A stretch of 64,000 nt of DNA from Rhizomicrobium sp. (GCA_037200045.1 JBBCHM010000001.1:868001-932000); one strand, 5' to 3'. Numbered from the stretch's first letter, positions 24,174-34,088 are shown. Notes: generated from the sequence alone by a model not told the origin. Translations and numbers: made by a program.

Positions 24174-26285
24174 TCAGGACGCGGCCGCCACCTTGCCGGT
24201 CCAGAATGCGAAGAGGACGCGCTCCGCCGGCAGGTGGACCCGCGCCACGGTGCCCCGGTCGACCTCGCTGGTCAGCGTGAAGCGCCCGCCGTGCAGGCGC
24301 ACGAGCGACCGGACGATCGGCAGGCCGAGCCCGACGCCGCCATGCAGGCGCGCATAGGTGCTCTCCGCCTGGCCGAACGGCTCCATCACCGTGGCGAGCT
24401 TGTCCTCGGGAATGCCGACGCCGTTGTCGGTCACCACGATATCCACGCCGTCCTCGACCAGCTCCGTGGCGATCGAGATCGCCGCGTCCCTGCCGGTGAA
24501 CTTCGCGGCGTTCGACAGCAGGTTGACCAGGATCTGGCGCAGCCGCTTGTCGTCGCCACGCACGCGGACCTGGCGGGCGCCGCCGTCCATCCGGATCGTC
24601 TTTCCGGCGGCGGCCGGGGTGTTCTCGATCTCGCGCACCGCGCTCTCGACGATCTCGCCGAGCGGCATCTCGTTTTCGGTCAGCGTGACGGTCCCGGCGT
24701 CGATCCGCGCCATGTCGAGGATGTCGTTCAGGATGCGAAGCAGGTTCTGCCCGCTGATATTGATGTCGGCCGCGTATTCCTTGAGCTTGGGCCCGGTGAT
24801 CGCACCGTGCGCCATCAGTTCGGAGAAGCCGATGATCGCGTTCAGCGGCGTGCGCAGCTCGTGGCTCATATTGGCCAGGAAATGGCTCTTGGCGCGGTTG
24901 GCCTCCTCGGCCGCCTCCATGGCGAGGCGCAGATGCGCTTCCACCTCGTTGCGGCGCGCGATCTCGATGTCGCGCTCCGACAGGGTCCGCGTCAGTTCGA
25001 CGTTCTTCTGGGTGATCGCGTTGCGGTGGCGGCGCACCAAAAGATGGCGCCAGCCGATCCAGAGCATCAGGAGCACGACGCCCAGCATCATCGCCGCGAA
25101 GATCACGGTCTGCGTCGCGGCGCGCGATTCGCGCAGCGAGATGTCGCGCTTGAGCTGCTCGGATCTGAGATGCTCGATCTCGAAAAGCTGCGTGGCGAAG
25201 TCGAATTGCGCGCCGATCAGCGCGAGGTTGGCGGACGCCGCGAGCGAGCGGCCCTGGTCGTCCAGCCGCTTGAAGGCCTCCAGATGCGCCAGCGCGAGCG
25301 GATAATTGCCCTGGGCGCGATAGACCTTGTAGGCGATCTCGTGCATGTCGCGGAACGGCGAGATCGTGGTCGTCAGGTCCACGCCGTGGAACGCCTTGTC
25401 GAGGTCGCGCGCCGCGGTCTCCAGCGCGCCGCGCTCGAAATCGATCTCGGCCTTGACGCCCCACACGAACGGCGCCGAGCCGTTCTGGTCGCCCCTGGCG
25501 AGATGGCCGAGCGCTTCGTTCACCGCGTCCGTCGCGGCGGCGAAATTGTGCTGCTTGGCATAGACCGCGGCGAGGTTCGGCAGGATGCTTTCTTCCAGAT
25601 ATGCGCTCTTGAGCTTGCGGCTGATGTCGAGCGCGCGCTGGAAATTCTCGATCGCCTCGTCGTAGCGGCCCATCTGCTGCAGGGCGAAGCCCAGATTGTT
25701 CGCGATCGACAGCTCGACCGCCGGATCGTCGGAATAGATGCGCTGGGCGTCGTTGTAATAGCGGATCTCGCGCGCGAAATCGTGCGCTTCGTCGTAGATG
25801 CTGCCCAGCCCCTGGAGCGCGATCGACTGGCTGCGCGCCTGGCCGAGCCTGGCGAAGATGTCGTGCGCCTTCTGGAAGCTCTTGAGCGCATGGGCGACGT
25901 CGCCGCTGATGTCCGCGATGCGCGCGTCGGACAGCGCCAGATCGCCGTCGAGCTTGTTGATCTCGCCGTCCTCGTTCGCGATCCTGATCGCGCGGTCGAG
26001 AGCGGCGCGCGCCTCGGTGATCTTGTTGATGCGCGTGAGCGCCTCGGCCTCCAGCCACAGGCTGGTCGCGACGGCGCCTTTCTGGCCGGGCGACGCGGCG
26101 AGGCGCACGGCGATCGCTTCGGCGGCCCGCGCCTTTTGCAGGGCGGCGTTGGGGTCCGCCATCATCGCCTTCTTGGCGCCCGCGATGAGTTCGTCGGCGT
26201 TCCCGGAGGGTGCGGCTTCGCCGGCGCGCAGGCCGTTCGCGCCGAAGAGGCAAAGCGTTAGGACTAGGGTAACCTTCTTTAACAT
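24174..26285 (-). CDS. Hybrid-architecture sensor histidine kinase with periplasmic TPR domain
   Basis: 703 residues. An N-terminal signal peptide (1-21) is followed by TPR-like helical repeats from about 30 to 385 (for example YDEAIENFQRALDISRK), a transmembrane helix at 392-411, a short coiled coil, then the HisKA domain with FLANMSHELRTPLN (His475). The HATPase domain carries N-box LLSNAAKF (591 region), G1 DNGVGIPED and G2 HGGVGLGLPIV. There is no receiver domain. A TPR sensor on the periplasmic side and no adjacent response-regulator gene make this an orphan kinase. It could respond to envelope or peptide signals. It is transcribed divergently from an HTH regulator. Confidence 0.9.
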   Translation of the reverse strand: MLKKVTLVLTLCLFGANGLRAGEAAPSGNADELIAGAKKAMMADPNAALQKARAAEAIAVRLAASPGQKGAVATSLWLEAEALTRINKITEARAALDRAIRIANEDGEINKLDGDLALSDARIADISGDVAHALKSFQKAHDIFARLGQARSQSIALQGLGSIYDEAHDFAREIRYYNDAQRIYSDDPAVELSIANNLGFALQQMGRYDEAIENFQRALDISRKLKSAYLEESILPNLAAVYAKQHNFAAATDAVNEALGHLARGDQNGSAPFVWGVKAEIDFERGALETAARDLDKAFHGVDLTTTISPFRDMHEIAYKVYRAQGNYPLALAHLEAFKRLDDQGRSLAASANLALIGAQFDFATQLFEIEHLRSEQLKRDISLRESRAATQTVIFAAMMLGVVLLMLWIGWRHLLVRRHRNAITQKNVELTRTLSERDIEIARRNEVEAHLRLAMEAAEEANRAKSHFLANMSHELRTPLNAIIGFSELMAHGAITGPKLKEYAADINISGQNLLRILNDILDMARIDAGTVTLTENEMPLGEIVESAVREIENTPAAAGKTIRMDGGARQVRVRGDDKRLRQILVNLLSNAAKFTGRDAAISIATELVEDGVDIVVTDNGVGIPEDKLATVMEPFGQAESTYARLHGGVGLGLPIVRSLVRLHGGRFTLTSEVDRGTVARVHLPAERVLFAFWTGKVAAAS

Positions 26286-26550
26286 CCACCACTCCTGGTC
26301 CGAGCATGCCGGATGAACCTTGACGAACGATTATTCGCCAGGCCGAAGCTCGCCCATCGGTGCGCATTTTGAATCATTTCGCGTCGCGTGTGCCGGCATG
26401 GAACACAAGCGGAGCGCACGTAGGCGCCGTCAACTCGCAACCCGGAGTTCGCGGCGCGGGGCACGCGATCCGCCCCTGCACATTCCTTCGGCAGACCGTT
26501 CGGCGCGAGCGGCGCAGTGGCGGATTGTACTCTGGACAAGGCGCACCAAG

Positions 26551-27276
26551 ATGGTCATCAACAGGACGGGCTGGGAACCGAAGGCGGCCGCACGCATGGC
26601 GCATCGCGCACGATCGATTTCGAAGCCCGAGCATCTCAAGGCGCTGGCGAGCCCCATCCGGCACGACATCGTCGATCGTCTCGCGGCGATGGGTCCGCTC
26701 TCGGTCCGCGATCTGGCGCGGGTGCTCGGGCGCAAGCCGACGGCGATCTACCGCCATCTCGTGACCTTGGAGAAACTCGGCCTGGTCCGGGCCTCGGCGA
26801 CCTCCGGCACGCGGGGCCGGCCGGCCATGGTGTATCGGACGGTCGCTCCGCTCGCGCGCCTGGCGCGTCCGCCGCGCATCAAGGGCAACCGCGCGCCGAT
26901 GGTGAAGATCGCCAATGCGATGGCGCGGCAGGCGGCCCGCGAATATGCCGGCGCGTTTCATGCCGATGGCGGCACGGTCGACGGCCCCAGGCGCAACCAC
27001 GCCTTTTTCGAGCTCGTCACCTCGCCGTCGCCCAAGAAGCTGGCCCGGATCAACGCGATGCTCGACGAATTGGCGCAGTTGATGTGGACGCCGGACAAAA
27101 ATCCGGGACGCCCCATCCGCGTCACCTGGTTCCTGTCGCCGACCTCGCGCGTGAAGCCGTCGAAGGCCCGGCAGCCCCATGGCGGAAAGACCGGCCAGGT
27201 CGTGAAATTCACTCGCCCGCGCGCCGCCTCGAGCAATCGCGGCGGCCGCGCCGTGCGGCAGGTTTCGGCCGCTTAG
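26551..27276 (+). CDS. Winged-helix HTH regulator (ArsR-like)
   Basis: 241 residues with an N-terminal winged helix-turn-helix: KPEHLKALASPIRHDIVDRL, then SVRDLARVLGRKPTAIYRHL (recognition helix) and the wing LGLVRASATSGTRGRPAMVY. This is the ArsR/DeoR-like arrangement. The middle part has a HAFFELVTSPSPKKLARINAM region of unknown fold and the last 60 residues are Arg/Lys/Pro-rich and probably disordered. Start at 26551 (MVINRTGWEPK) is preferred because upstream sequence is Arg-rich filler with no homology feel; 26596 is an alternative. It diverges from the sensor kinase across 265 bp and converges with the RND adaptor. Confidence 0.75.
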   Translation: MVINRTGWEPKAAARMAHRARSISKPEHLKALASPIRHDIVDRLAAMGPLSVRDLARVLGRKPTAIYRHLVTLEKLGLVRASATSGTRGRPAMVYRTVAPLARLARPPRIKGNRAPMVKIANAMARQAAREYAGAFHADGGTVDGPRRNHAFFELVTSPSPKKLARINAMLDELAQLMWTPDKNPGRPIRVTWFLSPTSRVKPSKARQPHGGKTGQVVKFTRPRAASSNRGGRAVRQVSAA

Positions 27277-27304
27277 GCGCCAAGTCTTGCGCGGCGCGAA
27301 GCCG

Positions 27305-28471
27305 TCACGGCGCCGCGGGAGTCGCCGTGGCCAGCCGTACTTCGTCGCCCGGGCGCAGCGAATCGGGCGGATTGTCGATGACGCGGTCGCTCGGCGACAG
27401 GCCGGCGGCGATTTCGACCGCCGTGCCGTAGTCGCGCAGGATGGTCACCGGCTTGAGGACGACGCGATTGCGCGGCCCCACCACGGCGATGGCGGTGCCG
27501 TTGTCTCCGAAGATCAGGGCGCTGGCCGGCAGGCGAATGGCGCTCTTGTCCGCCGGCAGGTCGAACGTCACCTGGGCGTAGTCGCCGGGATTGAACAGAT
27601 CGCCCGGATTGTCGGCGAGGAGCTGAACCAGCACGGTTCCGGTCTGGGTGTTCACCGAATCGGCGGATGCCGCCAGCGCGGCGACGAACACCTGTCCAGG
27701 ATGCTGCGGCACCGTGAACTTCGCCGCCATGCCGGGTTTGAGCTGGCTCGAAGAATTCTGCGGCACGCTCACATAGATGCGCACCTTGGTGTCGTCCGCG
27801 ACGGTGAAGAGGGGTGTCGCCGAGCCGTTGCCCGCGGCCACGTAATTGCCGATGTCGATCGAGCGGCTGGTGAGGGTTCCGTCGAACGGCGCGACAATGC
27901 GCGTGTAGTTGAGGTTGATCTGCGCCGCCTTCAGGTTCGCCTCGTCGAGCGCGACGATGCCGACATCCGATGCCACCAGCGCTTTCTGCGAGGAGAGCTG
28001 CTGGTCGGAAATCGCGTGCTGCGCCGCGAGTGCCGTGAAGCGCGTAAGATCGAGCTTGGCTTCCCCCAGACTGGCCTGGTCGCGGGCCAACGCGCCCTTT
28101 GCCTGGTCGACCGCCGCCTGATAGGTGCGCGGATCGATCTGCGCCAGAAGCTGGCCGGCCTTCACCGGCGTACCGATGTCGACATACCACTTCTGCACAT
28201 AGCCCGTGATCTGGGCATAGATCGGCGCGCTGTTGAACGCCTGCACATTGCCCGGCAATACGAGGCTGCCGCTCTTGCTGTTGGCGAGGTTGATCACGCT
28301 CACCGTCGGCAACGCGTTGTCCTGCGTCCAGTTGTCGACCTCGCGGCTCGCCATGACGCGCGTGACGAGGCCGACCGCGACGATCAGGATCGCGATGCCG
28401 CCCGCGATATAGCCGATGAGCCTCAGCCGCTTCGGCGCAATATAGTGCAAGGGATTATTGGTCTCAGGCAT
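27305..28471 (-). CDS. RND efflux periplasmic adaptor, second system
   Basis: 388-residue membrane-fusion protein (387 plus start variants). A single N-terminal transmembrane anchor (LRLIGYIAGGIAILIVAVGL) replaces a cleavable signal. Lipoyl halves are visible at SGSLVLPGNVQAFNSAPIYA and LNYTRIVAPFDGTLTSRSID, with the helical hairpin between them. It is the second gene of its operon: its ATG overlaps the permease stop by eight bases, so order is permease then adaptor, opposite to the first system in the window. No outer-membrane factor is encoded in the operon; the NodT-like channel nearby might be shared. Confidence 0.93.
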   Translation of the reverse strand: MPETNNPLHYIAPKRLRLIGYIAGGIAILIVAVGLVTRVMASREVDNWTQDNALPTVSVINLANSKSGSLVLPGNVQAFNSAPIYAQITGYVQKWYVDIGTPVKAGQLLAQIDPRTYQAAVDQAKGALARDQASLGEAKLDLTRFTALAAQHAISDQQLSSQKALVASDVGIVALDEANLKAAQINLNYTRIVAPFDGTLTSRSIDIGNYVAAGNGSATPLFTVADDTKVRIYVSVPQNSSSQLKPGMAAKFTVPQHPGQVFVAALAASADSVNTQTGTVLVQLLADNPGDLFNPGDYAQVTFDLPADKSAIRLPASALIFGDNGTAIAVVGPRNRVVLKPVTILRDYGTAVEIAAGLSPSDRVIDNPPDSLRPGDEVRLATATPAAP

Positions 28472-31400
28472 AGGCTTCTTCTCCGGCGGACGGCGCGGGC
28501 CGGTCGAATTCGCCGCTCGGGCGATGGGCCTTGCGTCCATGGACGATGCTGAACACCACCGGCACGAACACCAGCGTGGCGCAGGTTGCGAAAATCAGGC
28601 CGCCGATCACGGCGCGGCCGAGCGGGGCGTTCTGCTCGCCGCCTTCGCCCAGCCCCAGCGCCATCGGCGCCATGCCGATGATCATGGCGAGCGCCGTCAT
28701 CAGAACGGGGCGGAAGCGGGTGATGCCGGCCTCGACCGCCGCCAGCATCGCGTCGCCGGTGGCGTCCAGCCGCTCGCGCGCGAAGCTGACGACCAGGATC
28801 GAGTTCGCCGTCGCCACGCCCATGCACATGATGGCGCCGGTCAGGGCCGGCACCGACAGCGTCGTGCCGGTTCCGAACAGCATCCACACGATGCCGGCCA
28901 GCGCCGCGGGCAGGGCGGTAATGATCACGAAGGGATCGAGCCAGGACTGGAAGTTCACCACGATCAGCAGATAGATCAGGACGATGGCGGCGAGCAAGCC
29001 GTAGGACAGGCCGGTGAACGCCGCGTCCATCGTCACGACCTGGCCGCGCAGCTTCACGGTCACGCCCCGGGGCAGGTCGTTGGCGGTGTCGGCGATAGCC
29101 TGGCGCACGTCGGCGGCGACCGCGCCGAGGTCGCGGTCCTGTGTCGTCGCGTAAAGGTCGATGACCGGCATCACATTATAATGCGAGACTACGGCATCGG
29201 ATTGCTCCCGCGTGATCTTGCTCAATCCGCCCAGGATCTGGAGCCCGCCGGCCGCGCCCGTTATCGGCACGTTCTCGAGCGCCGCCAGGTTGGTGATCTG
29301 GTATTCCGGCGTTTGCGCCACGATCGGATAGGACACGCCGTTCTGCGGATTGAGCCAGAAGGTCGGCGCGACCTGCGAGCTGCCGGCGAGCGTCGTCACC
29401 ACGCTATTGGTGACGTCGCGCTCGGTCAGTCCGAATTGCGCCATGCGCGAGCGGTCGACATCGACGCGCAATTGCGGATTTTGGAAGGACTGCTGCATGC
29501 GCGCGTCGGCGATGCCCGATATGCCCTGCAGGCGGTGCAGCAGTTCGAGCGCGTAGGCGCGGTCCTTGTCGATCTTGGGGCCGGCGACCTGCACGTCGAT
29601 CGGCGCCGGCGCGCCGAAATTCAGGATCTGGCTGATGATGTCGGCCGGCAGGAAGGAGAACGCGGTGCCGGGGAACTGGCGGGGCAGGGTCACGCGCAGG
29701 GTGCGCACGTAATCCGCCGTGGCGTGATGATCCGGCTTCAGCGTCACATAGATATCACCGTCCTGGTAACCGATCAGGCCGGAGTTGTTGTACACCGTGT
29801 TGATCGCGCTGGTCGGCAGGCCGATATTGTCGACGATGGACTCGATCTCCTGGGGCGGGATCGTCTTGCGGATTTGCTTCTCGATGTCGCCGAACATCGC
29901 CGAGGCGTGCTCCAGGCGCGTGCCGACCGGCGGGCGGACATGCAGCGTGATCTGGCCGGAATCGACCGCGGGGAAAAAGTTCGAGCCCAGGAACGGGAAC
30001 AGCAGGAACGACACCAGGACGAAAGCCAGGAAGCCGATCACGAAGGCGCGCCGGTTGCCGAGCGCCATGGCCAGCAGGTTGCGATAGCCCTCGCGGATGT
30101 CCTCGAACCGCGCCTCGAAGCCGCGCTGGAAGCGCGACAAGGGATTGCTCGGCGCGATTCCGGGCGCTTCATGACCGGCGACCGCGTGCGGCTTCAGCAG
30201 GTACATCGCCATCGTCGGCACCAGCGTGCGCGACAGGATGAAGGACGCGATCATCGCGAACACCACCGCTTCGGCCAGCGGCACGAAGAGGAAGCCGGCG
30301 ACGCCCTTCAGCGCGAACATCGGCACGAACACGATGCAGATGCAGAGCAGCGAGACGAAGGCCGGCTGCACGATCTGCGCCGCGCCGTCGAGGATCGCGG
30401 TCGTGACCGGTTTGCCGTGCTCCAGATGCCAGTTGATGTTCTCGATCGTCACGGTGGCGTCGTCGACCAGGATGCCGACCGCCAGCGCCAGCCCGCCCAG
30501 CGTCATGATGTTGAGCGTCTCGCCGGCATACCACAGTCCCGCCAGGGCGCAGAGGATCGCGAGCGGGATCGAGATCGCGATGATCACGGTCGAGCGCCAG
30601 CTTCCCAGGAACAGCAGGATCATCAGGCTGGTCAGCGCCGCGGCGATGGCGCCTTCGCGCACCACGCCGGAGATCGCGCCCTTCACGAACACCGACTGGT
30701 CGTTGAGCAGGTTGATCTTGAAATTCGGCGGCAGCGTCGCGGCGAGCCTGGGCAGCGCGTCCTTGACGCCCTGCACGATGTCGAGCGTCGAGGCCGAACC
30801 GGTCTTCAGAACCGTGGTCAGCACGGCGCGCTGGCCGTTGACATGCACCACGCTCTGCTGCGGCGGGTTGCCGTCGCGGACATGGCCGACATCGTGAAGA
30901 TAGATCGTCGCGCCGTTCACCGCCTTGATCGGGATGTTGTTCAAATCCTCGATCGTCACCGGCGCGTCGTTCAGCTTGACCGTGTATTGCGTCGCGCCGA
31001 ACTTCACCGTGCCGGCGGGAAGGATCTGGTTCTGCGCCGCGATGGCGTTCTCCACATCCTGCGCCGACAATCCCTTGGCCTGCAGCGCCTGGGAGTCGAG
31101 ATCGACCTGGAGCTGGCGGACCTTGCCGCCATAGGAATAGGGAATCGCCGCGCCCGGAATCGTGCTCAGCACCGGGCGCACGAAATTCTGCGCCAGGTCG
31201 AGGATCTGCTGCTCCGTCATGTGCTCGCCCGAGAAGGCGAGCTGCAGGATCGGCACGGTGGAGGCGTTGTAGTTCAGGATCAGCGGCGGCGTGGCGCCCG
31301 GCGGGAACTGCTTGAGCGCCGTCTGCGAGATCGCGGTCACCTGGGCATTGGCGAGGCGGATGTCGGCGCCGGGCTGGAAGTAGATCTTGTCGATGCCGAT

Positions 31401-31667
31401 GCCGGGGATCGAGGTGCTTTCGATGTGCTCGATGTCGTTGACGGTCGTGGTCAGCACGCGCTCATAGGGCGTCACGATGCGTCCGGCCATCTCGTCCGGC
31501 GACAGGCCGGTGAACTGGAAGGCGACGCCGATCACCGGAATGCGGATGTCGGGAAAGATGTCGGTCGGCATCGACATCGCGGCCAGCGGCCCGACGATCA
31601 CGATCAGGATCGCCATCACGATGAAGGTGAGAGGCCGCTCCAGCGCGACGCGAACGATCCAGGTCAT
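28464..31667 (-). CDS. RND efflux permease, second system (full length)
   Basis: 1,067-residue inner-membrane pump of the HAE family. First helix region is MTWIVRVALERPLTFIVMAI. Proton-relay aspartates lie in GILVDDATVTIENI. Periplasmic porter segments such as PDIRIPVIGVAFQFTGLSPD and a second half-repeat beginning around RRAFVIGFLAFVLVSFLLF are present, so both RND repeats are intact. It differs strongly from the AcrB-like protein at the left edge. Expression is probably governed by the divergent TetR regulator through the shared operator upstream. Substrate unknown. Confidence 0.94.
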   Translation of the reverse strand: MTWIVRVALERPLTFIVMAILIVIVGPLAAMSMPTDIFPDIRIPVIGVAFQFTGLSPDEMAGRIVTPYERVLTTTVNDIEHIESTSIPGIGIDKIYFQPGADIRLANAQVTAISQTALKQFPPGATPPLILNYNASTVPILQLAFSGEHMTEQQILDLAQNFVRPVLSTIPGAAIPYSYGGKVRQLQVDLDSQALQAKGLSAQDVENAIAAQNQILPAGTVKFGATQYTVKLNDAPVTIEDLNNIPIKAVNGATIYLHDVGHVRDGNPPQQSVVHVNGQRAVLTTVLKTGSASTLDIVQGVKDALPRLAATLPPNFKINLLNDQSVFVKGAISGVVREGAIAAALTSLMILLFLGSWRSTVIIAISIPLAILCALAGLWYAGETLNIMTLGGLALAVGILVDDATVTIENINWHLEHGKPVTTAILDGAAQIVQPAFVSLLCICIVFVPMFALKGVAGFLFVPLAEAVVFAMIASFILSRTLVPTMAMYLLKPHAVAGHEAPGIAPSNPLSRFQRGFEARFEDIREGYRNLLAMALGNRRAFVIGFLAFVLVSFLLFPFLGSNFFPAVDSGQITLHVRPPVGTRLEHASAMFGDIEKQIRKTIPPQEIESIVDNIGLPTSAINTVYNNSGLIGYQDGDIYVTLKPDHHATADYVRTLRVTLPRQFPGTAFSFLPADIISQILNFGAPAPIDVQVAGPKIDKDRAYALELLHRLQGISGIADARMQQSFQNPQLRVDVDRSRMAQFGLTERDVTNSVVTTLAGSSQVAPTFWLNPQNGVSYPIVAQTPEYQITNLAALENVPITGAAGGLQILGGLSKITREQSDAVVSHYNVMPVIDLYATTQDRDLGAVAADVRQAIADTANDLPRGVTVKLRGQVVTMDAAFTGLSYGLLAAIVLIYLLIVVNFQSWLDPFVIITALPAALAGIVWMLFGTGTTLSVPALTGAIMCMGVATANSILVVSFARERLDATGDAMLAAVEAGITRFRPVLMTALAMIIGMAPMALGLGEGGEQNAPLGRAVIGGLIFATCATLVFVPVVFSIVHGRKAHRPSGEFDRPAPSAGEEAYA

Positions 31668-31828
31668 AAGGGCAGGGCCTTCAACGCTTGAAACACTTCA
31701 CCACACGGCCGCGCTGTTGCCCGGCTGAGATACATCCCCCGTGCGGTTCGAGGCTTCGAACCGTTCGTGCGCCGCGTTCGCGTCTGGGCCGGCTCCAACG
31801 GCTTGCAGTGCGATCTGTCGCAAACTAT

Positions 31829-31877
31829 GTTAACGACCGGTACGGTGCAGCGCACCATATAGGTACCGCTCGGTAAC
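31829..31877. promoter_or_regulatory. Operator: 15-bp imperfect inverted repeat between tetR-like gene and RND operon
   Basis: GTTAACGACCGGTAC (31829-31843) and GTACCGCTCGGTAAC (31863-31877) are inverted copies matching at 13 of 15 positions, separated by 19 bp that contain a further inverted repeat GGTGCAGCGCACC. On the plus strand TTGCAG (31803-31808), 17 bp, TATGTT (31826-31831) would drive the TetR-like gene. On the minus strand TTGACG (31885-31880), 18 bp, TATATG (31861-31856) would drive the RND operon. Both promoters overlap the repeat, the layout expected for a TetR-family repressor controlling itself and a divergent pump. Confidence 0.6.
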
Positions 31878-31896
31878 ACCGTCAAGGCGAAACGCT

Positions 31897-32514
31897 GTGA
31901 CAAAAAGAAAGCCCGCCTCTGCGGTTCGCGCAACCCCGAAACCGCCGAAGCGGGCGGCGGAACGCATCCGCGAATCGGCCCGCGACCTGTTCTACCGCCA
32001 GGGCATCCGCGCCGTCGGGGTCGAGGAGATCGTCACCCGCGCCGGCGTCACCAAGCCGAGCCTCTATCGCAGTTTCCTGTCCAAGGACGCCCTCGCCGCC
32101 GATTATCTGCGCCACATGGGCGAGGAGGGGCTGGCGCGCCTCGACGCGACGCTCGCCGCCGATCCGGCGAATCCGCGGGCCCAGTTGCGCGTCTGGCTGG
32201 TGGAACTCCAGGGCCGGGCGAACAAGAGCGACTATCGGGGCTGCGGCACGACCAATGCCGCCGTGGAATATCCCGACCGGCGCCATCCCGCGCGCAAGGT
32301 GGCGAGCGACATCAAATCCCGCTTCCGCGGCAAGCTGGCCGCGCTGGCCGCGTCGCTGGGCGCCCGGGAACCGGACCGGCTGGGCGACGCGCTGATGCTG
32401 CTGTTCGAGGGCGTCTACGCCTCCGGCCAGTTGTTCGGCGCCGGCGGCCCGGCGCGCGTTCTGGTCGAAGCCGTGGATGTGCTGATCGATAGCTACTGCG
32501 CGCCGGCGCGCTGA
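31897..32514 (+). CDS. TetR/AcrR-family transcriptional repressor
   Basis: 205 residues. The N-terminal TetR HTH is unmistakable: AAERIRESARDLFYRQGIRA, GVEEIVTRAGVTKPSLYRSF, then SKDALAADYL. The C-terminal ligand domain is about 140 residues. GTG at 31897 is used because no ATG is in frame; AAGGCG lies 9-13 nt upstream. It is divergent from the RND permease with an inverted-repeat operator between them, so it is very likely the pump repressor, relieved by a pump substrate (inference from layout). It converges on emrB with 23 bp between stops. Confidence 0.92.
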   Translation: MTKRKPASAVRATPKPPKRAAERIRESARDLFYRQGIRAVGVEEIVTRAGVTKPSLYRSFLSKDALAADYLRHMGEEGLARLDATLAADPANPRAQLRVWLVELQGRANKSDYRGCGTTNAAVEYPDRRHPARKVASDIKSRFRGKLAALAASLGAREPDRLGDALMLLFEGVYASGQLFGAGGPARVLVEAVDVLIDSYCAPAR

Positions 32515-32537
32515 GCGTTCGCCGCCCGCCAGGAAGG

Positions 32538-34088
32538 TCATTCCGCGCTCACCGGCGCACCGCCGCCGCTGACCGAGCGGCGCGCCAGCCAGACGACGCC
32601 GATCATCGCGACGCAGAACCAGCCCGAAATCCAGAACAGATCGTCGCTCGCCAGGAGATAGGCCTGGTTGGTGAGCGTTCGCGCGAGCAACGCATAGGCC
32701 TGCGGATCGGTGAAGCCGAAACCGTGCAGCCGGTCCATCGCCTGCTGCATGATCGGATTGTAGGCGCTCGATGAATCGGCGAGGCGGGCCTGGTGGAACG
32801 CCTCGCGGCGGTCCCACATCGTGGTGGTGATCGAGGCGGCGAAACCGCCCGCCGTGATGCGCGCGAAATTGGAGATGCCGGAGGCCGAGGGAATGCGATC
32901 CGGCGCCACGCCGTCCAGCGAGAGCGTGACCATGGTCACGAAGAACATGCTCATGGCAACGCCCTGCACGAGCAGCGGCAGGACGAAGTCCCAGAATCCG
33001 GCATCGGCGGTGAGGCCCGAGCGCATGAAATACGACGCCGCATAGGCGACGAAGGCGAGGGTCGCCATGATCCTCGCGTCCACCCGCGACATGAAGCGCG
33101 CCGCGATGGGCGTCAGCAGCACCGCGACCACGCCGCTCGGCGCCGCCACCAGGCCGGCCCAGGTCGCGGTGTAGCCGAGATTGGTCTGCAGCCAGAGCGG
33201 CAGCAAAAGGATATTGGCGAAGAACACGGCATAGCCGAGGCAGAACGCGATCGTGCCGAGCGCGAAATTCCGGTTCCGGAACAGCTTGAGCTCGACCACC
33301 GGATGCATGTCGGTCAGCTCCCAGATCACGAAGGCGGCGAAGGCAATGGCCGCGATGATCGCTTCCGCGATGATGGCGGTGGAGGAGAACCAGTCGGCGT
33401 CCTTGCCGGTGTCGAGCATGATCTGCAGCGCGCCGACCCATATCACCAGCAGCGTCAGCCCGACCGTGTCGATCGGCAGGTTGCGCGTCGGCGTCTCGCG
33501 GTTCGAAAGATTGGTCCAGCACAGAAAACCCGCCACCAGCCCGATGGGCACGTTGATCAGGAAGATCCAGCTCCAGTGGATATTGTCCGAGATGTAGCCG
33601 CCCATGATCGGCCCCACGATCGGCGCCACCAGCGTCGTGACCGACCAGATGCCCAGCGCCGTCGAGCGCTTGTCGGACGGGAAGATCGCGATCAGCAGCG
33701 CCTGCGATCCGGGAATCATCGGCCCCGACACCGCGCCCTGCAGGATGCGGAACGCGATCAGCGCGTTCAGGCTCCAGGCGATGCCGCACAGGAACGAGGC
33801 GATGGTGAAGCCGAACACCGCGAACACGAAGGTCCGCACCACGCCGAAGCGGCCCATCAGCCAGCCGGTCATCGGCACCGCGACGCCGTTCGCCACCGCG
33901 AAGGAGGTGATCACCCAGGTGCCCTGGTCGGTCGAGGTACCCAGATTGCCCGCGATGGTGGGCAGCGAGACGTTCGCGATGGTGGTGTCGAGCACCTGCA
34001 TGAAGGTGCCCATCGCCAGCGCGATGGCGGTGATCGCGAGTTGGCCGCCCTTGAGCGGGGCCGGCGCCGCCGCGCCCGGCCCGCTCAT
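32538..34088 (-). CDS. EmrB/QacA-type MFS drug exporter
   Basis: 516-residue DHA2-family proton antiporter, the expected size for 14 helices. Helix 1 carries TFMQVLDTTIANVSLPTIAG, motif A GWLMGRFGVVRTF, and motif C IVGPIMGGYISDNIHWSWIF. Its ATG overlaps the emrA-like stop by ATGA, giving the classical emrAB pairing. With the upstream NodT-like channel, the three genes encode a complete tripartite MFS exporter. Last gene of the marR-OMF-emrA-emrB operon. Confidence 0.94.
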   Translation of the reverse strand: MSGPGAAAPAPLKGGQLAITAIALAMGTFMQVLDTTIANVSLPTIAGNLGTSTDQGTWVITSFAVANGVAVPMTGWLMGRFGVVRTFVFAVFGFTIASFLCGIAWSLNALIAFRILQGAVSGPMIPGSQALLIAIFPSDKRSTALGIWSVTTLVAPIVGPIMGGYISDNIHWSWIFLINVPIGLVAGFLCWTNLSNRETPTRNLPIDTVGLTLLVIWVGALQIMLDTGKDADWFSSTAIIAEAIIAAIAFAAFVIWELTDMHPVVELKLFRNRNFALGTIAFCLGYAVFFANILLLPLWLQTNLGYTATWAGLVAAPSGVVAVLLTPIAARFMSRVDARIMATLAFVAYAASYFMRSGLTADAGFWDFVLPLLVQGVAMSMFFVTMVTLSLDGVAPDRIPSASGISNFARITAGGFAASITTTMWDRREAFHQARLADSSSAYNPIMQQAMDRLHGFGFTDPQAYALLARTLTNQAYLLASDDLFWISGWFCVAMIGVVWLARRSVSGGGAPVSAE

